A stretch of 64,000 bases of DNA, from assembly GCA_009363875.1 (NCBI GenBank), contig CM018697.1:49803484-49867483 (forward strand). The letters are read 5' to 3'. Under the pieces are notes generated by a model that was not told where the DNA came from, ran no database searches, and was given only the letters and a program-made list of their open reading frames with translations. Shown in pieces: positions 11,896 through 24,119 of this stretch. Source of the DNA: Mikania micrantha (lineage: Eukaryota > Streptophyta > Magnoliopsida > Asterales > Asteraceae). Numbering within the stretch: position 1 is the first letter of the stretch; each line of letters opens with the position of its first letter. Made by a program: the position numbers and the translations under genes.

Positions 11896-14800
11896 TGTAA
11901 CATCAGTGTCGGAAACGTAACCGGAACAGTGATCTACACAGTAACATACATAGTAAATTAGGTACAAATTTCAGTTGTTATTCATATATCATTATCATTT
12001 CATATTTATCATAGCATAATTTCAGATACATTGTAGAAACGTAACTCAGAACTATGGTTCAACAGTCAGATATCTATCTCACAACACAGAACCATCAAGA
12101 GATTGTTATTTAGCATTCTATTACGTATAAACGTATGTGAGGATTTACAAAACAAAACAACAACGGATGTCGTTACGTGAATGCTAAATTGACGGAATAT
12201 TCGTAGAGGTGACGATCCGTACGAATGTATCTGAAAGTTTAAGGTTCCGAATGATGTCCAATACTTAGAAAACCAAATTAAAAAGTGTAGTTATCGTCGT
12301 ATTCGTACGGGTGACGATTCGAACGAATACAAGCGAAGACTGTACGATTCGATTTAAACAGTTAAATTTAATGTTTTCAGAAAATTAAATAAACGGAAGA
12401 TATTTAGTTATTTACTAGGAATTACCAGCTGAAATAAATTTACAAATCCTACTTTTAAAACCCCGATGTTTCGTTACGAAAACGAAAGGAAACCGACGCT
12501 TCTACGCGAAACCGAACGAGACCGAACGCACCCGGGTATTTTGAAAGCATTAAATGGCAATTAATACCCATTTCATTCCCCACCTACCATCTTCATCATC
12601 ACCAAACCCATCTCTCTCTACTTTCTCTCTCTAGAAGCCACAACCCTAAATCCTTCATTTATCAACGAGATCGAGCCTTCTTGATGTCAAAACGACCACT
12701 ACCACCTGTAGATCACGAAAGTACAAACGATCTGATCTTGGAATCATTCAATTTGAGATAAAAATGAGTTAGATCTCACGATTTTAGGGTTTCTAAAACC
12801 CTCTTGTTCGACCACCTTTCTAGCCGGTTAAAACCCTCAAAAACTTAGGGAAACTACACCAAACCACCGTAGAATGAGTTAGGAACTGGTTACATATCAT
12901 GGCTTGGTCACAAAACTCGAAATCAGGGGGCTGCACCCATGGGAGATCGAATGGCCGAATGATGGCGCAACAGATGGGCCGAAAGGCCATGTGGCCGAGT
13001 GAGCCGCCCCCTAGGCCGAGTGACCTCAAAGCCGAAGGAACCCATTCATTTGGTCCAAATTTCGTTCGGGCACATCCTTCATTCGACCATGTTACTGACA
13101 TTCGCCTGCTTCCCTTATTTGGCCAAAGCTCATTCAGGCCATGTCACTTTCGGCTGGCTAAGCCTCACTCGCACCAACCCTCCTTCGGCCATGTTGATTC
13201 CATTCGCAGGCTTCATCATTTGGCCAAGCTACATTCGGATAAGTTGAACCTCTAGTCGGCCGATTTCATGGGGTTTGAGTGTATGATTGAGTGCATTGGG
13301 TTACATGGGCCTTGTTTGTGGTATGCATGCATGGGGAGGAAATCTACTAGGGTTTAATACTAATATCTCATAAGTAACAATGGGGTGAAATCATGGATCC
13401 TTGAATATAAATTGGAAGTGAAAACACATGGTTTAACTACATGAAATCATATTAGGATTTGTAGTACAAATCGGTTTTTGTGTATCACCTAAGCCATGGA
13501 TTTCAATATCCATCTCTATAAACTAATACAAACTACAAACATAGGTTTTAATCTATCAAATGGGAATTTATGTTAATCAAGGATTAAAGCTTCAACATCA
13601 AAGTTTCTAACTACATTAATTTCAATCATGGGTGACAAGGAATCAAGAACTTAACCTAACTATGTGTAGGTGTTAATTTCTTTATTAACAGTCAATACTT
13701 AGTAAAATTTTACACGAATATACAACTAAGCTAGATAGCCTTATTGAACTTTCTAAGCTAAGTTGTACACACGGACGATCAAAGAACCATGGGAAAAATC
13801 AAGATCTAGTAACGAGCTTAAGGTTAATTGAATGAAACTAACCTAAATCTAATCATGTCAAGTTATATTTTCTTGAAATAATTTCTGTTTTTAATAAAAG
13901 AAATTGATTTTAAACTTCTTTAGATCAAATTAAATGATTTCTAACTTATTGATTTAATTTAAAAATGAATTATTTAAATTTTTTTACTTAAACAACTTTG
14001 AATGTAAACAACATAAACCTTACATAACTTAGGTTTAATAATTCACGGGATAAGGGTTTATAAACGGGTAATACATTAACTAAAGGGATATAGAAACACA
14101 CTAGTAACATAAGGACACCTAGTTGCACATCGAGACCAAAAACCCTAGATACGTCTATTATAAATATTTATAGTATTCGAATCTCCTTAAAACAACTCAG
14201 GTATTGAAGATACTTAAGCTGCCATTCATGAGCACGCATTATCTGTTGTGAATCCATTCTTAGCAACACAGGTGAGTTCATTGCCCCTTTTCTCAACATT
14301 TTTGTTTTCAAACGCGGAGATGAGAAGCATGCGTAAACCTTTTTCTTTAAATATGTTTTACGTAAATGCTTTTACTTATTGTATGTTTTATATACATGTT
14401 TGTATTCCTAGACTCCTGTCTAGGTAAATTATGTACAGGTTTAACTAACGAATTAACTAATTACTCTTACGAGTAGGACAATAATTCTAAATCAAACAAT
14501 GGCTATATCAAAGTTCAAATTCAAAGAATCTAAAATCAGTATGTGTGATCAAGAGAACTAAAACTGAAGATCAAATCCAAGGAATCTAATTCAGTGTGTG
14601 TTCAATAAAACTAAGGATCAAATTCAAGAATCTAAACTCAGTGTCGTAGCCATGGAATTCTAAGGATCAGAATCAAGGAAATCATATCCGTGTGTGAATC
14701 AAAAATCATTAACGATCAAATTAAGGTGGATGTTAGTTTTATGCAGATCGAGACCGCGTGTTAACACACAGAAAGTCCCGTCATAAATAGTAGACTTTCG

Positions 14801-15967
14801 TAGTCAAGCTATATGGGCATAAATCAAATGATCAAACGAATTCTAAAGAACAAAGGCGATCAAAATCAAAGGATATCCTAAAGTCCCGACATGTATAGTA
14901 GACCTGAAGGTCAAGCTGATATGGGCACATCATGAAAGTCCTGACACATACAAGTAGACTCATTTGAGTCATGCCTGATATGGGCCATATGTGAGAAGGT
15001 ACAACTTGGACACCACCAACAACTAAGTCTAATTGCTTGAGTCAAATAAGGCCCAATAATCATGTCTTAGTTGTATTTAAATGATTAATTATTCATCTAA
15101 TTAAGCATTTATTATCATGTTTCTACAAGTGCTATGGGTGATCATGAATACGTGATGAACTCAAGAAATCATTTGTATTTCAATCTGTGGAAATCAAAAT
15201 CTAATATGACGATGGATGGAATGAAATGCTTAATTATCATTAACAACAGTATGTTAAGTAGTCTGATATGTGGTAGGACGGTGGCTGGGTGGGCGGTAAG
15301 TTTGACCCTACATATGCCCTATATATAAGCATACTGAATTGGATAACATAGGTAGTTTTTGATGAGGTGAAGTTGTCATTTCGGGGGATCAAGGTAAACA
15401 GATTTCAGGGTAATCAAACATTGTGAATCAGAGGTACGGGATGAAATGCTTAGTTATCTCCAGGGAAAATATATCATGTGGTTTGGTATGTGGTGGGACG
15501 GTGGCTGGGCGGGTGGTAAGTTCGGCCCTACATATGCCCAATATATAAGCATACTGAACTAGATGGTATATGTGGTTAATGGTGAGGTTAAGGTTGTCAT
15601 TCGAACGGTTTATTCAAATTCATTTTTAAATAAAACTATATGAACTCACCAACCATGTGTTGACTTGATCTTTTTGCATGATTTCTCAGGTGATGAACAT
15701 GTCTAAATAAGAAGTTATTGCTTTTGGACTAGGATGCCAGATAGAGGATCTAGTATTTTGGACACGGATACTTTTGAACATCATTTTACGAATTATTTTG
15801 TATATCTTGTGCAGTTACAAGATAGAAGAATTATGATTTTGATAGTGGATTTACATTGTTAAATTATGAACAAAAGTGATCTAATTTAACTTTGTAATTC
15901 TATCGCGCCCAGAGACCTTTCCGCCCGACGGGACACACGATCCGACCAGCCGGCTTGGGGTGTGACA
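11896..15967 (+). mobile_element. Solo gypsy LTR (family LTR-B), 4.07 kb
   Basis: Begins TGTAACATCAGTG and ends GGGGTGTGACA, flanked by GCTTC (11891-11895) and GCTTT (15968-15972), a 5-bp duplication with one change. No gag or pol lies inside, so it is a solo LTR from LTR-LTR recombination. It is related to 38306-40560 (same strand, middle about 1.5 kb missing) and to 41876-45297 (reverse strand). A CCGAAT/ATTCGG-rich patch occupies about 12945-13250. Repeats near 14750-15010 (AGTCCCGACAT, TATGGGC) and 15140-15590 (two similar copies with GGTGGGACGGTGGCTGGG) give internal structure. The rest is AT-rich without genes. Confidence 0.85.
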
Positions 15968-16599
15968 GCTTTGCGTCAGGTGATTCGGCCGAATGACCCA
16001 TTCGCTTGAATGAAGTCATTCGTTCATTTGATCCTTTCCCTTGCTTCAATCGGATGAATGAAGTCTAGCACTCAAAAACACAACTCATTTTCAAATTTTA
16101 CATTTTGATCATTAAAAGAGCATTGTTATGATGTTCAGTCTGGTTAGGTGATAGGCAAGGATGATTGAATATCCAAACAAACAAATGATCATTTAAAACA
16201 ATTTCAAATGAGAATCTTTTTGTATTTTCTGATGAACTAACAACTGTACAAACTGAAACTGAAATAGACAAAATGCACTTATTTTTGTGAGTAGTCTTTC
16301 AAGAAAATAACCCATGCACCACATCATCTCAAATTAGCATTCAAGAATTTTTATACTTCTGACACATTTGATTTATGAAATGATTACTGATATATTTGTC
16401 CACTTTAAACCTGACAATTCTTTGCTTTTAAACTAGTCAATGATTACCCATATTTTCTGACTGAGTTACCCATTATAGTCAACCAATCTAGATCAAAACT
16501 AGTTTATAGCTCATCTCTGCATAACTTAGTACCTAACATCATAAGTTCTATAGGGTTCAAATTTATTTTCTTTTTGTATTTTTCTTTTTGATTTGTCTC

Positions 16600-16950
16600 T
16601 CATGTTCAACACATTCTCATGGACGGCTTCAGCTAGGTCTCTACAAAGAAATATGGCACGTATACAGAACTGTGTTGACAAGATCAACTTGTTCTATCCA
16701 AATGGATGGCTTCAACTAGGCTGCAACCCAGTAATATGGCACATGTATGGAATCAAATTTATTTTATTTTTGTGTTTTTCTTAGCTTATCCTATCTGAAT
16801 GGACGGCTTCAGCTAGGCTGCAACCCAACAATATGGCACGTGTACATAATCGGATTTACTTTTTATTTTCTTGTGATTCAATCATTCTCATCTGAATGGA
16901 CGGCTTCAGCTAGGTCTTTACAAAGCAATATGGCACGTGTACAGACTTGA
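16600..16950. repeat. Tandem repeat, 4 copies of 83-97 bp, in copia 1 spacer
   Basis: The core TGGACGGCTTCAGCTAGG begins at 16620, 16703 (variant), 16800 and 16897. Each copy continues through an ATATGGCACGTGTAC-like block. The last two copies contain a perfect CACGTG G-box; the first two have one-base variants. Copies 3 and 4 are the most alike. Confidence 0.85.
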
Positions 16951-17290
16951 ATTCATGAATCATTGGAAACCTCATAAGATCCTATGATAACAGGTGTATG
17001 CCTGATTTGAGTTAAAAACTGTTTATCTCTTAACTAGTTTTCTAAACTGGATCCCACAAATCAGACTTTCTAAGCAATCACTAACAGTCTATTAACTTTG
17101 TAAAGTCGACCTATCAGTATATCAGATCATAATTCCCATGTGCTATTAGTTTATGCATTCAATCTTGCCTTTAAGACATGATAGGTTAACACATCACTTT
17201 CTCTAATCAGACTTTCTCATTTTTACAAGTTTTAAAATGTTTTTGGTTTTTAAGTTTTTTAAATGTTTTTGAATTTTCAATAATCTCTTT

Positions 17291-17306
17291 TTCTCCCCCT
17301 AAAAAC
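17291..17306 (-). promoter_or_regulatory. Internal polypurine tract after copia 1 pol
   Basis: TTCTCCCCCTAAAAAC on the plus strand (reverse GTTTTTAGGGGGAGAA) lies about 108 bases after the pol stop. The identical 16-mer follows copia 2 pol (51755-51770). It resembles the terminal polypurine tracts, so it may be a second plus-strand primer or the old 3' end of the ancestral element. Confidence 0.65.
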
Positions 17307-17413
17307 CTAAAACGGAAAATCTTTTTGAGTTTTTGATTAAGTGAAAGAAAAGTAATATAAGTACTGAAAAAAGGAAAAAGAAAACACAAGAAACTAACTA
17401 AGAAAAACAATGA

Positions 17414-20400
17414 TCATTTGTTTGATTCAGATGAAGGAATGACTTCATCCTTTTGAAAAACACCATTAGCCAATAACAGATATAAAAATCTGGGTTTATC
17501 AAAAGCTTTTGTGTAAAGATCGGCTTTTTGGTGATCGGTGTGAATTTTAACAACATCGATTAGCTTCTTTTCAAAACAATCACGTATGAAGTGATATTTT
17601 ATATCGATGTGTTTGGCTTTAGAATGTTGGACATGATTTTTAGTGACAGCTATGGCGGTAGTATTATCAACATATATAGGAGTGTTAGAAAAATGTAACC
17701 CATAGTCCCTGAGTTGTTGCTGAATCCAGATGATTTGTGTGCAACAACTCGCAGCTGCAATGTATTCTTCCTCACATGTTGAAGTAGACACCGACGTCTG
17801 CTTCTTGCACTGGCAGGTAACTAATTGGTTTCCAAAGAACTAACATCCTGCAGATGTTGATTCGAAGTCTCTTTTGCATCCACCATAATCTGAATCACTA
17901 TAAGCAGTAAGTTCAAAGTTATTATCACTAGGGTACCATAAGCCTAGATCAGGAGTACCCTTCAGATAATGTAAAATCCTCTTCAAGCAATCAGATGGGA
18001 AACTCTTGGCTTGGATTGATAACGAGCACACAAGCATGTGGCAAACATGTTGTCTGAACAAGAGGCAGTAAGATACATAAGGGATCCAATCGTATAGAGT
18101 GGCATCAATTAACTTCGCCTTTGCATCTGGCGTAATCTCGTGATTGACAGCCAGTGGGGTACCAGCAGGTTTTGCATCCAACATACTGAACCGGCTCAGA
18201 ATGTCACCAACGTATTTGGTCTGATGAATAAAAATCCCTGCCTCAGACTGATCCACCTGTAATCCAAAAAAAAATTCCATCTCCCCCCATAGAACTGATC
18301 TCAAACTTTTCTTTCATAACCTTCTCAAATTCCCAGCACAGAACATCATTTGTAGAACCAAAAATGATTTCGTCCACATAGACTTGCACCAAGAGTAAAT
18401 CACCATCCTTTTCTTGAATGAACAACGTCCAGTCAATGACACCTCTTCTGAACCCGTTGTTCATAAGGTGAGTAGACAGTATCTCAAACCACGCTCGCGG
18501 AGCATGGTGCAATCCATACAAGGCCTTGTCTAGCTTGTAGACTTGGTCACGATGCAATGGATCTTCAAACCCGGGAGGTTGATTTACATACACCACTTCA
18601 TTGATCACACCGTGAAGGAATGCACTCTTGACATCCATTTGATAGACTTTGAACTTATTGAAGGATGCATATGCCATGAATATACGAATTGCTTCTAGAC
18701 GAGCTACCAGTGCAAACACTTCATTGTAGTCAAGTCCTTCAATCTGTCTAAACCCTTGCACCACCAGACGTTCTTTGTTGCGAACCACATCCCATGATCA
18801 TCTCGTTTGCAGCGCTAAACCCATCTGGTGCCAATAACTTTTGCACCTTTGGGTCAATCTGGTTAGCTGTCAAACACCCAGTTTCTTAAACTGTAGCAAC
18901 TCCTCTTGCATGGCATCTACCCAAGATTCTTCTTTCAAAGCTTCAATGTTGGTTATTGGTTCAACTTGGGAGATTGAACATGAATGGGCACAGAAGCTTA
19001 CATGTGCAACACCAAGAATATCAGCAAGACCACCTGAAGACAACTGATTTCTGGTCTTCACTCCATCAGATGGACTTCCAATAATATTTTCATAAGGATG
19101 AATTCGGTTAATTCTGCCAACAGGACAAGTAGGGACCTCAACTTGTGGATCAAGATTGTTTATATTGAGATCCTTAAGAGCAGGTACAATATTTTCAACA
19201 TCTGGTTCTGGAACATCTGGATGAAAATGATTATCATCTGAGTCTAAGCTGTCATCATTTTCCTGTACTGGAGCTTGAACTAAGGAAGACTGTACATGTT
19301 AATCAGGTGCATTTTGTGCATCATACATCATCTGAACAACTACATCTTCATCAGAGTACATGGGAGGCATGTTGAACGAGTCAAATAAGTCTGAATAGTT
19401 GAACATCCAATCAGGACCCTTTCCTGGTGGTGGCATTGAATATTTTTGAACATCTACACGGTACCACTCCTCCACATTTTGAGTTGATCTGTTGTAGACC
19501 CGCTTGTTTGGAGTACTGTACCCGAGAAAGAAGCCTTGTTCCACCTTTTCATTGAACTTTGCCTTGCTCATGTTTCTTAAGCATCGTGCATGGAGTACCA
19601 AATGGTTCAAGATACTTAAGATTTGGCTTTCTATTACGGAGCAATTCAAAGCAAGTTTTCCCATGCCTCTTAACAATCAAAACATGGTTCAAAGTATAGC
19701 ACGCATTAGCAACAGCTTCATTCCAGAATTGAACCGGTAGGGAGGAATCAACAAGCATAGTCCAAGCAGCCTCAATTAATGTTCTGTTCTTTCGCTCAGC
19801 AACACCATTCATCTGTGGGACATATGGAGCACTGAACTGCTGAATAATACAACGTTCATTGTAGAAAATCTCCATGTTGTGATTCTTGAATTCAGTCCCA
19901 TTATCAGTTATGAGCATGCGAACCTTGAGCTTATACAGTGATTCAAGCTTAGTGACAAGAACTTGAACACATTCAAACGTTTCAGATTTCTCCTTCATAA
20001 AGAACACCCAAGAGTATTCGGAGTACTCATCAGTGATAACTAAGCAGTATTGATCTCCAACAATGCTCTTGCGCCTGATAGGACCAAACAGATCCATGTG
20101 GAGAAGCTCAAGGGGAACAGTAATTGAATGGTATTTCTTAGGCTTGTGAGACTGCTTGGTTTGCTTTCCCTTCTTGCACGAAACATAGACATCAGACAGC
20201 TTGAAAGTTTTCAAACTCACTCCCTCAACCAGATCGTTGTGAACCTAATGATTCATCGTCCTCAAACTCAAATGACGCATCTTCTTATGCCAAAGAATAG
20301 AATCTTTCTCATTAGCCTTTGACATAAAACATGAAGCTGTAAAAGATGTAGTTGAAGCTGTGGCCATGTTGAGTACATATAGATCTTACTTTCTTGGAGC

Positions 20401-20757
20401 AGACATGAGTATCCAGTCTTCAGGAATTTTAATGCCTTGCTTGAGAATGTAACAGCTGGAGTCATCAAAAAGAACTTTGTACTTCTTGTCACAAATCTGT
20501 GAAACTGACAGTAGATTGTTCTCCAGCTGCTTCACATATCTGACCTTGTCAAATGAAACTTTGCCATTTGAAAGAATACCCTCTCTTGTAATAAATCCGC
20601 CTTTGTCACCAACAAAGGCCACATATCCTCCTTTAATAGCATGAACATTAGAAAGAAGTGATATGTCTCCAATCATGTGCCTTGATGCCCTACTATCAAC
20701 AATCCAAGTGCTGTTAAGAGCAGCATTTGGAGCAACCTGCACAAACACAAACTATTA
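17414..20757 (-). pseudogene. Copia 1 pol: protease, integrase, RT, RNase H (degraded)
   Basis: Copia-order polyprotein on the reverse strand. Protease (about 20748-20560) has STWIVDSRASRHM, where the active-site DSG reads DSR. Integrase (20220 to about 19300) shows CKKGKQTKQSHK, HMDLFGPI, TDNGTEFKNH and GVAERKNRTLIEAA, so the D-D-E set is visible. A linker leads to RT (about 19060-17900): RLVVQGFRQIEGLDYNEVFA, DVKSAFLHG, and YVDEIIFGS where YVDD is expected, so a catalytic Asp is changed. RNase H is seen as SDSDYGGCK and then TCEEEYIAAASCC through HIDIKYHFIRDC to the stop at 17414. Several frameshifts and stops break the chain, and substitutions at two catalytic sites point to an inactive copy. 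Confidence 0.88.
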
Positions 20758-23657
20758 GTTCAATTTGGGAACCCAAGCCTTTACAGTCTTGGGTTGACCC
20801 AATGAGTCACGTATTAAAACATGAATCCATTTTCCATCTGGGGTCACCTTATCTGGAGGATTTGAAACTGAAGTCTCAGAAGACTTAACTTTCCAGATTG
20901 TGTTTTTGCAAAATGAGTTTTTCAAATAGATGGATGATGGTGTGGATTGTTTGACATTAAAAACCTTTGGGACATCCAAATTCACAACTTTCCCTTTACC
21001 CTTGTCCAAAGATTTAATGGGAATGGATTGTTTGGATTTTCTATACTTAATATCTTTAACAACATACTGATTTTGTTTTCTGGATGGTGCGACTTTTGGT
21101 TTGATCAGATGAGGACAAAATCTGACAACATGTCCGGGTGCACCACACTCAAAGCAAACTCTTTTGTCTTTGTAATGAAACTGTTTGGTTTTAAAACATG
21201 ACTATTTATTTTGATCAAAAACATTTAGTTTTGTCATGTTTTGCTTAAAACCCAACCCCTTAGTCCTATTAAAAACAAGGTTGTCAGCCTTGTTGGGCTC
21301 ACTTGTTTCACCCTCCTGTGAAGACTTCACAAAGCAGATGGATTTGGATAGCTTTGAAGACATGTTTGTCTTAGGTAAGATTGGGTCAAACTTTTTGACA
21401 ACAGATGTCTGATTCTTAACACAAGATACTTGAGGAGAAACATCAAACTCATCCTCAGTATCAAAGACCGAATCTTCAACCACACCCTCCACGAAAGATT
21501 CCTCAGACAATGAGGAACCCTCATCAGAAATAATCCCAATAGGATCAATAACTGATGGAGTTTTCACTTGAAAGTCTTTAATTTCTTTGTCATTTGGAGA
21601 ATTGACAAAGCAATTCAAGACTGGTGGGGGCAATGATTGTACTTTGTTTATTTTCCCTTACCCTTATGATCAGTTCCTCTACAAATCATATGCTCAAAGA
21701 TATAAGAGGAGCTTTCATAGCTCTTGAGCTTCTGACTTAAGGTTTCATAGTCACACTCGACTATAGCGAATTTCTTCTTTATCTCATTGATGGTAGCATC
21801 CTGCTTATTCAGCACAACGATCTCAACCTCATGCAATTGCCTGTTCAAAAGCTCAATTTTAGCTCGAAAATCTTTTTCATTAGATTTTAAAACTTTGATT
21901 GCCTCAATGCACCGGTTGAGATCGCTAATCAAGTTAGCATTGTGTTGGTGAAAAGCCAAAACCTTACTTTCAAGATAAACACATTTAAAGCAATCAGAAT
22001 GAGATGAGGAACAATCATCATATACCTGATCTGACTGAGATGAAACAGAGGTATTCACCATCAAAGCAAACTGAGTAGCAGATTGTTCTTCAAATTCAAC
22101 ATCTGACACTCCTTGAATTTCTGAATCTGGTGCTTTCTGATTCTGATACTGAAGATTCATCCAGACTTGTCTTTGATTCTTCTGAATGATCTTCTTCCCT
22201 AGATCCATCAGCTTCTTTAATATTTGCAACACAAGCTTTATCTGCTCCACCCATTTCATAATTGAATCTGAAGTCCCAGTTTTCTCCCTCATGATTCTGT
22301 ATCATGAGTGCCTTGTTTGTATTGAATGAACTGGCTTGAGCAGGAGTGTCAATTAGTACTAGTCTCCTCTCTGGATTGACAGCTGATGATCTCTGGTTCT
22401 GAAAAGGATTTTGATTACCCATCTTCTTTGGCTTGTTGCACTGTTTTGCAAAATGACCCTTGTCTCCACAGTTGTAGCAACTGACAGAAGACATGTCAAA
22501 TCCAAACTTGGAATCTTTGTTCAGATTGATGTCTTTCCCAGTTCTTTTAACAAAATCTTTTGCTCTTCTAACTGCACTTGCAAGAGCCCACATAATGTCA
22601 ATCCTTTCCATATCATCAGGGTCAATCTGAGAATAATCATTATTTGTAAGATGTGGGTTACCAATCTGCCCAGCTAACAGTCCATCATAAGAACTCACAA
22701 GTGTAGACAACAAAGCCATATCCTCTTTTGCAACCTCTACAGTTACTTTATCAAATTTTTCTGTCTTCAAACTTTTTACAGAGTGCCTTTCTTCATTCTG
22801 AGAGGCAAAAGTTGTAGATGACTGACTGAAGGATGTCTGGCCTGAAACAGGAGCTTCCTTCATCTGTGACACAAAATTTGTCTTGAGTGGAGCATGAGAA
22901 GAAGCTCTTTCTACTGTGGGTGTAGAATAGTACAATGAAGGATCTTGAACTTGAGCAACTCTCTATGCCTTCTACTTGTTCTCAATCTCTTGTTCTTTCA
23001 ACTTCTGAATGAAATCATTGATGTCCATATTAGCTATCATCTCACTCTGTTTCAAAACCATCAGAAAGGATTCCCACTTGGGAGGCAAGGCATCAGCCAG
23101 ACACTGAATCTTCTCCTGTGTAGTAGTCTTGACTTGTGATTGTATAGCTCACTCAACAGATGATAAAATCTAGCAATCAAGTCATCTGAAGATTCATTCC
23201 CCACATACATGAAACTCTTAAACTCTTTCCTCAAAGCTTTGGACTTTATATTCTTCAAAGCATCATTTCCCTCATATCTTTGTTGCAACGCATCCCAAAG
23301 TAACTTAGAAGAAGTGAACTGTCTGAACTGATGAAAGATATCAGTGGCAATTGACTGAGACAGAATAGCATAGGCTTTCTTCTCAAAGTCATATAACTTC
23401 CTTTGGGGTTCAGTCATCCGGGTGACTAACATGGGAGTTCCGTCTTCATTCAGAGGTCTCAAATAACCACTCTCTATGATCATCCACAAGTTTGTATCAA
23501 CTCCATTGATGTGGATCTCAAATCCGTACTTCCAATGAGGGTAATCATCTAATGAAAGCAACTTAAGAGATTTATTAGAGTTTCCTGTCTTAGTCTTAGT
23601 GAGTAGTAAGTTCTGAATCCTATGATTCTGGTTAGCCATCAAAGCTAGTTCCTCCAT
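20758..23657 (-). pseudogene. Copia 1 gag (degraded)
   Basis: Gag forms the particle and binds RNA. Start taken at 23657 (MEELALMANQN), about 450 bases after the primer site. The N-terminal part has the copia gag pattern DDYPHWKYGFEIHINGVDTN, then KKAYAILSQSIATDIFHQF, and a frame break near 23100. The first CCHC knuckle CYNCGDKGHFAKQC is at about 22436-22477, and a second, CFECGAPGHVVRFC, at about 21112-21155. A long coiled-coil-like stretch lies between them (about 22050-21700: ESKVLAFHQHNANLISDLN, then LLNRQLHEVEIV). Long gag with two distant knuckles is also seen in copia 2. Frame changes near 22100, 21640 and 21200. Confidence 0.82.
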
Positions 23658-24104
23658 TATTTCAAGAACAAATGTATCAAAATCTTAGAAAGATTTTAAA
23701 GCTGATGTCCGAATGATATTGACAGGGCCGAATGATGGGGGCCGAAAGAGTGGAAGACCGAAAGAGATCTATTCGGTCAAATGAAACTATTCGGCCGAAA
23801 GAGAGCTATTCGCACGGTTAGTCGGATGATCGACTCATTCGTACAATCTGGGGTTTTCAGTAACAAAAATCGTGATAACTTTTGATTTAGAGTGAATCTA
23901 ATCACCAAAATTGGTACATAGCTTCAAGACATCATTACTAAGCAATTGGAATGATCAATTTGTCAGAACATCCACAAAAACCCACGGATCTATAATGAAA
24001 CAATAACTTGAAAGGCAAGAAAGTTAGGGTTTTTGAAAATCTCGAACAACCAATCTGCAATATAGTGATTTGGATTGAAAAATCGAGCAGAATCAAGAGC
24101 CAAA
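23658..24104 (-). other. Copia 1 leader with CCGAAT motif array (23704-23845)
   Basis: Untranslated leader between primer site and gag start. Its gag-proximal part holds CCGAATGATG, CCGAAAGAG, TATTCGGTC, TATTCGGCCGAAAG and ATTCGTAC in about 140 bases, the same motif family as in the LTR and the 3' ORF leader. The rest shows nothing recognisable. Confidence 0.7.
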
Positions 24105-24116
24105 GCTCTAATACCA
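24105..24116 (-). promoter_or_regulatory. Primer binding site of copia 1 (tRNA-iMet type)
   Basis: The reverse strand reads TGGTATTAGAGC three bases inside the LTR edge (24120), one base different from the usual tRNA-iMet complement TGGTATCAGAGC seen in copia 2. Confidence 0.85.
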
Positions 24117-24119
24117 CTT

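Larger units (their letters stand above)
15968..17413 (-). other. Copia 1 spacer between pol and 3' ORF
   Basis: Non-coding. In reverse-strand order it holds the internal polypurine tract (17291-17306), AT-rich sequence, a four-copy tandem repeat (16600-16950), further AT-rich sequence, and a CCGAATGA cluster (15975-16075). With the nested LTR removed, pol stop to 3' ORF start is about 2.15 kb, close to the about 2.19 kb in copia 2. Confidence 0.7.
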
